From Lepidonotus clava (Eukaryota > Annelida > Polychaeta > Phyllodocida > Polynoidae), in NCBI GenBank assembly GCA_936440205.1, contig OW387141.1:46633307-46697306 (forward strand): a DNA stretch of 64,000 nucleotides, in the 5' to 3' direction. Position numbers and translations under genes: made by a program. This document shows, one piece after another, positions 46,318 through 58,864 of this stretch (within the stretch, counting starts at the first letter, position 1; each line of letters begins with the position of its first letter). The notes below the pieces were generated by a model. The model saw only the letters and a program-made list of their open reading frames with translations. It made no database searches and had not been told where the DNA came from.

Positions 46318-49300
46318 AGTTTAAAAAATGGACACCAGATGGCTATTTTTGCCGTGTTTTTGTACCTGGGTGATCCACCCTTTTGCACACTTTGGAGACA
46401 CAATTCCCTTACAATTGGTTACACAGTATCATTTCTGTGCGATATGACACAATACTACGGATTAGATATAATGTGATAACAGTATTATAATAGACCCTTC
46501 TGTTATAACAATCTTTAGGGCCTGTGGTTGATGAGAACGTTACACATTTGTTGACTACATAAGAGACGTTGTATGCTGTCTGTTACATAAACTTCAGACT
46601 ACTTGAAATCCTACTTAAACCTCTAAATCTATAGAGTAAATATAAAGTCAGATGCTTGACTATCTTCTAAAGTAAAACTAAATAATATACTACCTAAGAT
46701 GTTTGTCAGATAATATAAATACTACGGCTAGATATCAGGTACCTTCTAAAGTTAATCGAGCGATTATAGGTGATAAAAGTACCTGGACTACAGTATAACT
46801 TGTTTGAGTATAACTTCTACACTTCTATAGCTTGTTTAGGCAGCCTGATAGGTACCCATGTGTATAACATGTGTCAGTGGTTGCCCATGGCAGGCAATAT
46901 TAGCGGACCTATCCGGTGAGAACATTGCGTCTTTTTGAGCTTCAATTTTGGTTATCATATCAGTTTTCAATGGTATATTTTGATAAATGAAATCGCAATG
47001 TCTCTCTCTTCGGCCTTGTCTCTGAGCCATATTGCTGCTGCATATGTTAGGAGCAAGAGCTCTGTAAGCTGTTGCCCCTGGGCATGTAATGATATCCCTT
47101 CCTGTACATGAATCTATCTCATTTCAATGAGTTCTATCTACCTCGAATTATCCATCAAAATAGCAAAAGCTTCTGTTAGATTTGTTATAATTGATACATG
47201 GACTCCAGAGTTAACAGTGAATACAATTGGTGAACCTATTTGGTTTACAGTATACAGTTTGTAGACACTTCATTTGGGGCCAAAGGAACCTTAATGGTTA
47301 CAATGACATGGTCTGTTTGGACAGCGTAAATAGGTCGGCTTTGGCTGTAGTAGAAGAGTGGTTGCGAGTGTTTAACTGAGAGTTCATGAAGGTTTATATA
47401 GCCGATCCGCTTGATCTTAAAGATGCCCTCCATGAGCGTCTCGCGGGTTATAAGGTGTGGTGAGAGGCGTCCGTTGAGTAATCGGATAACGCCTGATTCA
47501 AAGTCTGTCACTCTTGAGTTAATGTTCTGTAGTAGGGAAGTATCCTTTTGTATGATTGCTATAAGTTCGGTATTGAGCCTTGCTAGTGTGTACAAGGCAT
47601 GAAATCAAGTGTCATTGTTCATAGGTAGTTCGATAATGTCCTGAAGTTTTCCTGGACTTCTTTGTTGGCTTGAGAGTCATATGATGCTCCATTGACCAAC
47701 TTCTGTAGTTTAGTTGTCCTCATGAAGGCGTTAATTGTTCTTGCGTTGGCGTTCTCGATGGTGGTGTTAGACCTCAGCTTCTGTGTAAGGTCATTAAGGA
47801 CGTCCCTTCTTAGGATGGTGACGGTACCAGTGGTTAAATGGCACTCTCATGTTGCAGAGATGCCGAGTTGCAGTGCAGATGATGGTAGAGGTCTTCGCGT
47901 TGTTCGGGATGTTGTCTGGCGTGTGTTGATGTAACTGCCGCTGGCCTGTGTATTTTGTTTCACACAAGTGGCATGTCAACATCAACTCGCAGCTTCCTTC
48001 CCGGTTGTGGTGGTGGGGGTGGAGCAGTCCATGACAGACTGCGTAGAGGCATGGGTGGTGGTAGTGGTAGCATCAACACAGGCAACATCTCGGGTGTTGG
48101 AAGGTGGTGTTGCTATGTGCGATGCGATGTGGTTGCTCGTGGTAGTTGTCTAGGAGGATAACCGCCTAGAATTTGTCACGTCTGATGCCCTCTTTGATTT
48201 CTTCCGTGGTGTGGCATCGTGCCTCTTCTTCTTGTCGTGATGGTACGTGTCGGAGGTATTGCTTTCTGTCTTGCGACTGCATGCGATGTGGACCGTTTTC
48301 TTCAGCGTAGTCCGGAAGATCGTCCAATTCCTCCTGCTGATAGGCTGGCCGGAGGACATGTTGCAATGTTACACCAAAATCAGGCAGTATGAACACAGTC
48401 TGTGTAGGAGAAGAAAGGAGGCACCAAGGGATTGCCACTTAATGCCGGTAACCACTGACCAATTAATGAGTCGCTTCTGTAAACAGCTGTTTGTGATGTC
48501 AGAGATAACAGGTGGTCTTCATGCGTGTGAGGTGGTGATGGGCTGAGCACGTGGAAGAGGTTAGTGGGGGGAGGGTTGGATGTGGAATGGGTTTTGGGTT
48601 TCTGCGATGAGGGGTGTGGGTCATTTGTGGAGGAGGGGTGTGGGTTCTGTGTGGAGGAGGGTGTGGCGGAGCTCTTTGATCTAGCTGGACTGGTTCTCGG
48701 TGATTACTTTGTAGGGCGGTCAGGGGCAGACGTCGGCACCCGCGATTCAATGAATCCTACCCAGGTTAATATATTATCATATGGTTTCCAATTGTTGGGC
48801 CTTTTAATGTGGCAGTGTGTGCCCCCAGAGTCACTTGTTGTGGGCTTTATCTTTGTGCCCGTTGATGAGTACATTGTCTGGTTATCAGAGCTGATCAGGA
48901 ACTGATGTCCGTAATGTCACTCGCTACCCTTCATTGAGTCTTAGTTTGTTATAAGTTTAGTGTGCCTAACGGATAGGGCTTTTACGGCCGTAGTCCTCAG
49001 AACCTAGTTATTAGCAGGCGGGCATATTCTGGAGGGGGAACCTGCAATTTATGTGTTAACAATTGATGCCCATTTTGGCAGGGGGTTCATTCCTGTCTGC
49101 CTCCTAGTATTGACTGCTCAACCGACACTTAAGTCTGCTTTAAGCTGAGTCTTATGTCTAGCAGTGAGGTTGCTGCTGTAAGGGTAGTAATGTAAATTGA
49201 CTCGTGATTAAGGGGCGAACTCTTTGTGAGTTAATGATGCTGTTTTGTTATTTTATGCAGCCAACTTTGACGTCATTGCTGAGGTTAGGCAGACGTCATG

Positions 49301-49410
49301 CTACCTTTTGATATGGAGTTAGATTTTCTGCAAGTTGGTATGACACGGAGATGTTTATAAATAAAACTTACTTATATAATGTGTGTCATGTTTCTTTGTT
49401 GGCTATAGCG
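46318..49410 (-). pseudogene. env-like third region of the LTR element, broken
   Basis: Part of this 3.1-kb region (around 47245-47595, minus) encodes the pattern 'VIRLLNGRLSPHLI' followed by a tyrosine-rich YYSQS block and VTIKVPLAP, which resembles the F-like envelope proteins (Baculo_F type) of invertebrate Gypsy-type elements. Another part (about 46836-47030) has a cysteine-containing segment of env-like character. The rest is not recognised. Several breaks are present. An unrelated accessory gene is an alternative. Confidence 0.5.
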
Positions 49411-52400
49411 TCAGTTTGTCAATTTGAGCTTTTCTGTAGTCGAAATAGAGTCTTCGTCGACCCAAGACAATGAGCCATCTGCCCAGTGGACTTTGTATTG
49501 CTTTTTGCCATTTCTTTTGCGAGATGTAATGACTCGCTTGATAGGGTAGTAGAGGTCCCCTGCATTATCCTTGAATCTGTCTTTATGGTCGACTTTAGGT
49601 GGTGTCGGATTGGTTGTCGCTTCATTTTGCCTTCTGTAGTATGGCCTTAGCCTGTTTACGTTTGTAAGGCGTTTCAATACACGGCCTGTGTTAAGGTCCT
49701 TGAGACGAACCAGGCAATCTGATACAATTTCTGTAATGACGTGGGGGGTTGAGTAAATGTATGAGAATTTACCCAGGGGTTTTGCCTTGTATTTGGGATC
49801 GTATATGACTACTTCTTGTCCCATCACGAAATTGTGAGGCCTTGCTTTGCTATCCAGTTTTGCCTTCATTTTGTCTGTGTATGATTTGTTGTGCTCATTA
49901 GCCATTTCTCTGACAATTGAGAGGCGTTGCTCAAGATCATGAAGGTAATCTGTGGCTGATAGGGGTAGGTTTTCGGCACTCTGGCGTTCACTATCAATGG
50001 GTAGCAGGTTTGGGGCATGGCCGTAAAGTAGACGATATGGGCTGTCGCCAAGTCTGGATGTGACAGATGTTCTCACACTGTACAGAGCAAAAGGTAAGAG
50101 CTTGTGCCAGTTTTCACTGTTTGTGTCTACGTAACAGGATATTACTGATTGTAGCTGTTTCTGGATACGTTCGACCCGGCCATTTGCTTTTGCATTTACA
50201 CCTGATGTGAACGTTTGTTTTATCCCAAGTCTTTTGTGTACCTCATTTGTGAGTTTCGACAGGAGGGGAGTTGCATTATCTGAATGCACTGCTATTGGTG
50301 GGCCGTACCTGGTGTAGACATGTGTAATCAATGCGTCAACGATGTCAACACTTGTTTGGTCCTTCATTGGTATAGCTTCGCAGAAGTTCGTGAGCAAGCA
50401 AATGACGGTGAGTATGTACTCGTGGCCCTCATTTGAAGGTTTGATTTTGCCAATGACATCAATCGCAATATGACTGAAGGGTCTTGGAGGTGTATCAAAG
50501 ACCTGCATTGGATGATTTGGGTGAGCCACCCTTTTCTTTCGCGTGCATATGTCACATGTTCTGACATATTCTGCGATCATCTTTGTCATGCCTCTCCACC
50601 AATATTTGGAATATATTTTGTCGTAAAGGACATTTCTGCCTACATGTGAGCCGAGTAGCACATTGTCATGTAGTAGTGCAACAACTTTCTGCTGCATGTT
50701 AGTGGGGATGACTGTCTTTCCTTCCATCTCGACATATTTTGAGCCCTTCTTTTTAAAAGATGGATAGAAAACCAAGATGTCTTTTTCTAGTGACATGTGG
50801 TCTGCATATGTCAAGGTGAGTTTCTCTCTAATGGGATCATTTGGCAGTGTCTTATTTTTCAGAAATGAAATTATGTCTGAACAGAATTCGTCATCTGCTT
50901 GGCCTTTTGAGATAGTGAGTATATCCATGCTGTCTGGTATCTCTTGTATATCAGTTTGAGGTTGCGCTTTAGTGCTTGTTTGATGTGTTTCGTTGCTGTG
51001 CTTTTGAGTAGCATCACTGTCATTGTCAGTTGGGGCTTGTTGATTACTCACTGCCTTTGACCTTGTTACTGCAGTATTTTGTATGACTTGTCCAACTTGT
51101 GGAAACAACAAGTCTTTACCGAGTTCCGGACAGTCGTTGTCAGGCAAGGTAATGTCTGATTCTAACCTGGAGACATAGTCTGCGAGGTAATGGGTCTTAC
51201 CTTCATGGTATTGGATGTCGTATGAGAATGACTGCATGAAAAGTGCCCACCGTTTGAGTCTAGGACTAGGTGCTTTGTGTGGTGCCTCGAAGATATGGAC
51301 CAATGGGGCATGATCTGTAATGATCGATATATGGTAGCCTTCAATTGTTGGCTCAAAATGCTTGAGTGCAATATATATTGCTAGTGCCTCTTTCTCTGAT
51401 ATAGAATAGTTTTTCTGAGCTCCGTTCATTTTGGCTGTGTGGAAAGAGATTGGGCGATACTTGTCGTCGATCTTGTGACATAGAGCTGAGCCAACTGTGT
51501 CGTCACTGGCGTCTGTCAGTATATACAGCGGTTTGTCGTATTCAACATGCACAAGTATGGGCGGACTCATTAGCAGTATTTTCAGTGCTTGAAAGCTGCT
51601 TTCTGCGTTTTCATCCCAATGGAAGCGTGCACCTTACATGGTAAACTTGTTCAGGTGCTTTGTCATTTCGCTCATTTTTGGGATAAAAGCTGAGTAGTAC
51701 TGGATCAGGCCTAGAAATCTGCGGACACCTCTGACGTTGGTTGGTCTTGGGAAGTCCTGAATCTTATCTAGTAGTCTCTGTTGTGGTTTGATGCCATTTG
51801 GTGTCAGGACATGTCCAAGGAATTGGCATTCATCCACTGCGAAGTCACATTTCTTTGGGTTAAGTCTGAGACCTCTACTGGCTAGTCGTGTAATGACTGT
51901 CTCCACATCTTTGACATGTTGTTTATGTGAAGGAGAGAACACCAGGATGTCATCTAGATATGTTGCTGCGATAATAGGATCTAGTCCTCTCAGCACATGG
52001 TTAATAGCTCTACTGAAACTCCAGCCGGCGCCAGTTAGGCCAAAAGGCATGCGTCTGAACTGGTAGGTGTTGTTCTGAGTAGTGAAAGCAGTGTATTGTC
52101 TTGACTGCTCTTCCATTTCCACTTGCCAGTACCCAGAGATCATGTCCAGAGATGTGAATATAACTGGCTTTTGGCAAGCTACCAGATTGAATAGGTGTTC
52201 TCTTGTCCTGAGGGGAAATGGACGTTTGATCGACATGGCATTGACTTTTCTATAGTCTATGCACAGCCTGTATGCCCCACATTTCTTTTTCACCATTACT
52301 ATGGGCGAGCTGTAAGGGGAATCACTTTCCTCTATGACTCCAGCATCGAGCATTTCTTTGATTTGCTCATCAATAATGCCTTGTATTTTTGGTGATGCCC

Positions 52401-53181
52401 GATATGGTCTGGTTGTGGGTGGCGTCTGCCCTGGCTCAATTTCAATCTTCATGGGTATGTCTGTGTAATGTCCTAGTTCTGACATGTCTGTAGCAAAAGC
52501 CCATCTGTTTTTGTGAAGCATGGTAAGGAAATTTGACTTTTCTTCTCCTACCAAAACAGATGTGTCTAGGTTAAACAACTCTTCTTGTTTGTCATTCTGT
52601 CTGATGCTGTTTTCCTGAACACCCATTGGGGTGTTTACGGTAGCGATCACCGTATTAGGTTTTATGACTCTCTGTCTACTTGTTGTATTAAGAAGTTGAA
52701 CCAAAACTCTGTTATTCTGTACAGTAGACAAGGTATGTGCGGTCCACATTGTGCCGTCACAGTTGTCAAATATTGGTCGTACTACCACATCTGTACCGTC
52801 ATGCATGTCACCATTGGTGGCCAGGGGCAGTACCAATTCTGATTGTGGTGGGAGTACTATCATGTCAACTGTTCTTGCCTCGACTGGTTTGTACAGAGTA
52901 ATGGTATCTGATGCAAAATCTATATTGGCATTTGTGACATCAAAGAAGGTCCTACCCAAGATGACGCTGTGTGACATGTTTTTCATGACATAGAATTGAG
53001 ATTTGTATTGGATGTTTCCTACTCTCCATCTCAATATTGCTTTTCTTTTCAGTTTGTATTCAGATCCATCTGCTAGAGTGGCTACATCGTCAATGTGTCT
53101 GCTTTTTATGACAGCCCTCTTAGAAAGGTTTGAGAATACTGATGCAGAAATAAAATTATCACTTGCTCCTGTATCTATCAT
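49411..53181 (-). pseudogene. pol region: protease, RT, RNase H, integrase, chromodomain-like
   Basis: In order along the minus strand: an aspartic protease (DTGA near the start), reverse transcriptase (YRLCIDYRKVN, the FGLTGA block and the YLDD active-site motif), RNase H (ILTDASDDTVGSAL), an HHCC-type zinc-binding region and DDE integrase core (HIAIDVIG, VHSDNATPLL, GRVERIQ), and a C-terminal NGKKQYKVHWADGSLSWVDE segment that resembles a chromodomain. These enzymes process, copy and insert the element. The region is broken about once, so I mark it as a fossil. Confidence 0.9.
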
Positions 53182-53243
53182 AGCTGGGACTACAGTTCCG
53201 CCTAGGGCGATATTGATTATTCTCGATCCCTTTTCTCTCTTTC

Positions 53244-54512
53244 TTAGTTTGATTGTGACCTTTGTGGCATGTTGCTCGGCTGGCTTTTCAGTGACGACCA
53301 GTCTCTGGGGCCTGACCCGGCCGTTGGGACAGGGGCCCTTTCGCCGTTTAAAGGCCGGTGTCCCTGCTGCCTCTTGATTTGTCTACAATCTGAGGTCCTG
53401 TGAGCACATTCACCATGGAAAGAGCAATACAGTGATTTGTTGCTGTCATATGTAAGTCTCTCTCTGTACTGAGGAGGATTGTTCTGCCTCATCTCGTTGA
53501 CAGATGGTTGTCTATCATCCTGCCATCTTTCTAGCCTATCACTTGGTTGCCAGTTAAGGTTATTGCTGTTGTTTTGTCTTGAGTGATTAGGTCTATAATG
53601 GTTGTTTTGCCTTCTCTCAGAGCTGCTGATGACAATGGCCTCAAATCTCTTAGCCATGCGAACTGCTTCTTCAAATGATTGTGGATCATGAATAGCAACC
53701 ATTTGAGCCAGTTCTCCATTAAGGCCACAGAGGTATGCTGATAGCATGGCCTCTGACGGAGCCTGTAGGGTCAACTGGATTTTTCTGAGAGCCGCAGCGA
53801 AGTCCTGAGAGTCCTGGCCCGGATGTTGCTGTACCTCTAGCAATTTCTTTGATCTTAGCCAGGAAGGGACAGACTTTTTGAATGTTTCTATCGCCAGATC
53901 TTTGAAACATTGATAGTTTCTTTTCTGGTCCTGCTCCAGTTCCATAGCCCATGCATGAGCATTGGATTTGAAAGAGGCGAGCGCGGTCTCAAGAGTTAGC
54001 CTTTTTGACCATCCATATATGTCTGCTACATTCTCCAGTTGGTCAAAGAAAACTGTTATATCTTCCCTCTGTCTAGCTGAAAATGTTGGGATTGGTAGGT
54101 TAGGCAACTTAATTTTCTGAGTAGGGCGCTGGCGTACCTTTTTCTTCTCAATAAATGTAGGTTCCTTATCTGCTGACTGATAATCGCCTTCTCCACTTTC
54201 TGCCCCATCTCCCGCATTGGAGGCTGTTTGTTCCTCCTCTGCGGGGACTTCTTCCTGTTCTTCTATTTGATCCTGTTCCTCTAAAGCCTCATTATCCTGC
54301 TGTGCTGGATCTGCACGGTTCTGTTCTGGGTCATCCCCAGCTTGGTTATTTATAGGATCTTCCCCATTCTGTGTAGCTGCCATTGTATTTCTCCTAACTG
54401 GTACAAATGTCAGTTCAAAGGGCGGTACTGGACCTTGACTTCTGAGTCCTACCCGTCTGAGTAGGTTCTTGAGATTCCTGGGGGGAGGCGTGGTTGCAGG
54501 TAGTGCATGCAA
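53244..54512 (-). CDS. gag-like protein of the LTR element
   Basis: A 422-residue frame. After a glutamine/glutamate-rich acidic N-terminal part comes the Gypsy-type capsid-like region (about residues 130-270, with WAMELEQ and the LLEVQQHPGQDSQDFAAALR block), then a polar Asn/Arg/Gln-rich stretch and a zinc-knuckle-like CSFHGECAHRTSDC near residue 365. Gag packages element RNA into particles. It lies in a different frame from pol, as is common in this family, where frameshifting or similar recoding links them. Confidence 0.85.
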   Translation of the reverse strand: MHALPATTPPPRNLKNLLRRVGLRSQGPVPPFELTFVPVRRNTMAATQNGEDPINNQAGDDPEQNRADPAQQDNEALEEQDQIEEQEEVPAEEEQTASNAGDGAESGEGDYQSADKEPTFIEKKKVRQRPTQKIKLPNLPIPTFSARQREDITVFFDQLENVADIYGWSKRLTLETALASFKSNAHAWAMELEQDQKRNYQCFKDLAIETFKKSVPSWLRSKKLLEVQQHPGQDSQDFAAALRKIQLTLQAPSEAMLSAYLCGLNGELAQMVAIHDPQSFEEAVRMAKRFEAIVISSSERRQNNHYRPNHSRQNNSNNLNWQPSDRLERWQDDRQPSVNEMRQNNPPQYRERLTYDSNKSLYCSFHGECAHRTSDCRQIKRQQGHRPLNGERAPVPTAGSGPRDWSSLKSQPSNMPQRSQSN

Positions 54513-54639
54513 TTATGGGTAATGGGAAAACGTATGTAGGGCAATGTGACCACCTGTTATACCAACGCAAACAGACAAGGTTATCAACTGCAAGTCACAA
54601 TGTATTTCTTCCAATAAGTGTGTCCAAAGTGCTAATAAA

Positions 54640-54654
54640 GGTTTTTCTCCACCA
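54640..54654 (-). other. Putative tRNA primer-binding site
   Basis: Two bases inside the 5' LTR, the minus strand reads TGGTGGAGAAAAACC, which starts with the TGG expected to pair with a tRNA CCA end. Which tRNA is not determined. Confidence 0.55.
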
Positions 54655-54656
54655 TG

Positions 54657-55594
54657 TGCGCCGGGGAGGCATAGAGTTTATGTCGGATGATAACTCGAAT
54701 TGCTGACCGGCGTGTTTAAAAGGGTTGCTAGATAGTAGAGTACTGTAAAGGTACTCCCCGCTGAATACTAGATTCTCACGGTAACTTTGGACAACTTATG
54801 TAAAGGAAGAGTCACACGTTCAAATACAGTTTCAAACCTTTATTTCTGATAAGCGTACAATAGATGAAGCGTTCCGTACAAATACCATACAGTGCTGGTG
54901 AGTGGTACCAAAGTGACAATAATAACGCCCCTCTGAGCGCCTACCTCTATACTCCAATCAGAGTCCGTGCCAACCGCCGATCTGGTGTCAAGCCTGAGAC
55001 CTCCAGGCCTGCTGCAGTCTCTAGTCCGGTGGTCTGGCAGAGTGGCTGGGCCAGGTAGAGTAGTGGCTTCCGGTCTAGTAGAGTATCCAGTGAGGTAGTC
55101 CAGGGGTATGCCTTTCAGAGGGGGCTCCAGGAGAGTGTCTCCCTACAGTGGCAGGGATCCCCTTTATACAGATCCTCTCCTCCTGGGAGGAGGGGGCCTG
55201 TATGATGTCATGGGCTATATTTAGCAGGTGATATCACCATCCAGTCTCCTGATTGGTCGACTGATGGGGAGGGGTTGGTTGTGCAGGCCTGAGAGGAAGA
55301 GGGGGAGTTGTGCATGGGTTGCATCATCTCCCTGAGTGGGGAGGGGTGGTTTGTGGAGGCCTCTGATTGGCGGGTGGCAGCTCCAGAGGGTGGGGTGGCA
55401 GGTGCATGGGGGCGAAGCCCAAGCATACCCATGGTTATACTCAGTCACTGTCTGGCAGCCGTACGGTTCACAACAGGTGGTGCTTATATACTACCTTACA
55501 CTAACATGGTTGTACATAGGTATATGGGAGGTTGTGTCTGCAAAAGTAGGGTTCTAGGCTTTCTGTGTTTGGGACTGGTTGCAGTCCCGACACA
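54657..55594 (-). repeat. 5' LTR
   Basis: 938 bp, starting TG and ending CA on either strand. Read on the minus strand, its U3 has two CCAAT boxes (ATTGG on + at 55252-55256 and 55366-55370) and a TATAAA (55163-55168), and further on an AATAAA (54840-54845). Identical by eye to the 3' LTR. Confidence 0.9.
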
Positions 55595-55598
55595 GCAT
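55595..55598. repeat. Target-site duplication GCAT (right)
   Basis: Matches GCAT at 45363-45366 on the other side of the LTR element. Confidence 0.85.
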
Positions 55599-57033
55599 GC
55601 AATTTGTCATTTAAAACCCCACCTGTTGAGAACCCTGCTACATGTCAACCATCACTCCCACCCCCTGTCCCTGCCCCTGACTGGTCCCCAGCCTGTTACC
55701 CCGCCCCTTTCCCCCTGCCTGGCACTACTTGCCGGGAACCAGCCATTGGGAACCGGATCCGTTAATCGCGGAGTGATTCCGGCAGCAAGTGGAAGGCTGG
55801 AATCAGCGGGTTTCCCCTATTAGTGGCCCCATTACCTGCCGGGAGACAGCGCATGTCCGGGTAGGGGGTGTGCGGCGGTAACTCAGAGGTAACCTGATAT
55901 GACGTGTTATGGGGGTAGGTGAATGGAGGTGGGGGATGGATGGAGGTGGGGGGAGTGTAGGGTGGGAGGTTTGTAGGAGTGTTTGTATCTTGGTGGTATG
56001 AGTGAGGTTCGTGTAGGATGCATTAATGTAGTGCCTGTGTCTCATCGAAAACCTTTCATTACAAACCTCTGTGAGTTGTGATATCGGGGGTTGCACATCC
56101 TAAAAATTTTCAGTGAACTAACGGTTACATCTTCAAACATAGTCACAAAGTCACACATACTTGCATTACATTTTCACTGTTCTTTTTGAATTTGAAGACA
56201 AAATAAGTACATTCTGTGGCAAATTCACACATTTATGCAAATCTGCAAGCATTTGCACACCCCTGAATATCCTCCTTAACAGACATCCATGCTTATCATA
56301 ACAAGTAACCATCAAAAGTATGGCCCAAGATGCAGGCACAGTAGGAAAGGTGGTTACAGAGGAAGGTGATGTGGGAGTGAAACATGTAACAGGGTAGGGG
56401 GTGTAAGATGAGACAGAGGTCGTGCAGCATGCAGCGTTACCATCAGACGTAACGCACCTTACAGGTAACCCAGCCAGGTGAGGCTGTCTACGGGGGCAGA
56501 GAGACAGCACGGGGAGTTCACGCAGACTCAGAATCACCCCATCATTCAGCCTACATGCTGGAGTATGGGTCAGGTTTGTGTAGAAGATGTAAACTAAAAC
56601 ATATTTTAACGAAAATTGGTCTATCATAATGTTATGATCTAGAAGATTATCTGCGTGGTTTTCAACCAATTGGTATTTCTTTATGCCTTACTATAAAAAA
56701 TACCGAAATAAGGCATGATGGCCGATTAAATGGTGGTAATACTTTGATAGGAGACCTAAATTATTAGAATTCTCTGAGATATGCATATTAGGGTATTTCT
56801 GAGAAATTGAGATTCTCTTATCAATTTATCTTCGTTGGTTCTGAATGGTATCTAGGTGTATGATACAAATTTAATTATGCAGTGCAAGCTATCTTTCTTC
56901 CAATAAGAAATGATAAACACAATGATACAAATCTTATGACAAAGTCATTTTCTTAGTCTCAATTTGTATCAATTTGGTTAACCTTGCATTTTGTTTTCAG
57001 TAAAATAAATTCGTTACCTAATAAACTGCTGTC
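55599..57033. other. Non-coding stretch, no gene seen
   Basis: Starts with a C-rich block (55600-55800, repeated CCCTGCC words) and a G-rich stretch (55900-55970), then AT-rich DNA. Frames at 55803-56096 and 56166-56669 (minus) have Pro/Thr- or Cys-rich composition and no recognised domain; they are most likely spurious. Confidence 0.35.
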
Positions 57034-57037
57034 TTAA

Positions 57038-57385
57038 AGGGAGCCAAAACCAATAAATTCATTGAAATTTTTCATACTCAAATAATCATGAAAATCCATT
57101 CCTTGATCCTATTTCTGGCCCATGTTAAAATCTAAACCATGAAATATGGTAAGAAATCATTAAAATAATGTTTTTCTTGCTCAAATCAATTAATGTGGAT
57201 CCACAAAAATAGGGTTTGTTTACAAACAAATGTAAATATTACCACCTCTTGTGGCATTCTACTTCAGTTTGAGCTAGTTTTCACAGCTAATACTTTACCA
57301 CTGACCTTAACTAGACTCCTTGAACATATTTCTATACTTAACTGAATTTTGAAAATGTTGTCAATTTTATTGGTTTTGGCTCCCT
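57038..57385. mobile_element. Element G: TIR element with TTAA duplication
   Basis: 348 bp with perfect ~20-bp inverted ends AGGGAGCCAAAACCAATAAA. TTAA flanks both sides (57034-57037 and 57386-57389), the target preferred by piggyBac and Kolobok transposases. AT-rich, non-coding interior. Confidence 0.85.
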
Positions 57386-57389
57386 TTAA

Positions 57390-58370
57390 GTATAGGTGTT
57401 CTAGACACAACTTCACCGTTACAATTTAAATTGATTCACATACCTCTTCCGGATATATATCGTGACACCACTCTCATGATTGTGCAGACCTTTACAAATT
57501 CAGTAGGCATTATACACTAAGCTCTGAATATCCAACGTAAGCCTATTCTCAGTGAAACCTTTTAGCTGTCAGCAATATCCTTAATCTCTTACGCATCACT
57601 TTTATATGGATATAATCCAACAACACGCGGTGGGCAATTAGGGGTGGAATCGTTAGTAGGAGAGCTAGTTAAATCCTAAGCTTCTTTCCATTGGTTACAG
57701 GAACATGACAAACCTCACCAAGCTTGTGGTTAAAGCTCCCGTTACAGAAAGCTTTAAAGTTGGTAATAAGAAATGGCATATTTTCTCGGCTTTTTGCAAT
57801 AATGGCCCAGCTCAATTTAGTAGTTTTTGGGACAACACAAAGGAAAGGCGTTTATCAAATGCATGGCTTAGGTTGTTTTTAACAATAAAAGTGTGATTAC
57901 TTTAGTGCCGTATATATTTAGAAGCCATTTACTAACCAAATACAGACAGTTTGAGGTGCCACATCTCTCCTTGTGTTTTTATATGAATATCTGCCGAACT
58001 AAAAATGGTCACTGGTGTTGATTATTCCAGTATCAGTTCATTAACAAGTGCTTTGTAAACCAGAATCTTCCACTGCTTGAAGACAACTCAGTCAAGAAGA
58101 CTATCATCCCAGCAATTCATTCACAACATATCTGTTTTTAAAGGGCAGCTTCTTAAAAGAATTGCATTGCCGAAATACCTGTTACTGTGTGGACGTGTCT
58201 CTGTTAAGCCTCAAGCCCTGAGGGTAAAACTGTCTGCCCGCCGCCCACTGGGCCGGGCGTTTAGACCAGGACCAAGGGAGTCCTGACGGGTCCATAACTC
58301 ACAAGGGGGTAATAAATAAACCTGAGAGGGGGAGGGGGGGGGACACACACACGGCCAGCCCCAAGCAAGA
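57390..58370. other. Non-coding stretch, no supported gene
   Basis: A possible acceptor (TTCCATTGGTTACAG at about 57687-57701) precedes an open frame reading MTNLTKLVVKAPVTESFKVG, but the following donor is weak and no family is recognised. A G-rich run at 58326-58341 ends the stretch. Confidence 0.3.
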
Positions 58371-58729
58371 ATATGACGTTATTATAGCGTTATTATAACG
58401 TTCTATTTAGTTCTGCCTTGGTTCTTGTTACATTATTTTGATGGCACCCAAAAGCTTCTTCGAACCTAACATTGCGTCGTTACACTGTGAAGTTATTGAG
58501 ACATTCTTGTAACATTCTTTTGTGACATTCTTTTAATAACATTAACATAATGATCTTTATTAGTAAGGAATCAACTTCACTAAAATATAATGTCATTATA
58601 GCATTCTTTCATAGTAAGTCTCAACTTTACCTAAAATTATGTAACTGTTAAGGGAAAATTGGGCAGGTTACAGACTAACCAAAAAAGTACGGGTGCAGAA
58701 CATGCTTGTTACGTCGCTGCTTGCCTGGG
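58371..58729 (+). mobile_element. Family A element, copy 5 (CAGGCAAGCAG subtype)
   Basis: Begins CCAAGCAAGAATATGACG and ends ACGTCGCTGCTTGCCTGGG; about 359 bp. Complementary end-to-end with the copy at 13124-13485. Confidence 0.75.
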
Positions 58730-58864
58730 AGGCTTCTCAGGCACACGAGGTTATATGGAATGATGTAATTTGATCTTTTGTTTGGTTCTCTTGTTTTAAT
58801 GGTTTTAATGGTTTAAATATCAGTAAACTGCCACTGAGAAAGGTCTGAGAGTAAGAAGGGTCAG

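Larger units (their letters stand above)
45367..55594 (-). mobile_element. Ty3/Gypsy LTR retrotransposon with env-like region
   Basis: A 10.2-kb element on the minus strand: 5' LTR (54657-55594), primer-binding site, gag, pol, env-like region, polypurine tract, 3' LTR (45367-46304), flanked by GCAT on both sides. Protease to RT to RNase H to integrase is the Ty3/Gypsy order, and the integrase is followed by a chromodomain-like segment. An env-like third region places it with retrovirus-like metavirids of invertebrates. The two LTRs look identical, so insertion is recent. It is nevertheless broken: about one break in pol and several in the env-like part. Confidence 0.93.

Noticed and set aside
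56166-56669. A 167-residue minus-strand gene
   Set aside because: The composition is irregular, with no start context, splice support or recognisable domain.
57705-57896. Exon encoding MTNLTKLVVKAPVTESFKVG
   Set aside because: It has a plausible acceptor, but the donor is weak and no domain is recognised; kept only as a note.
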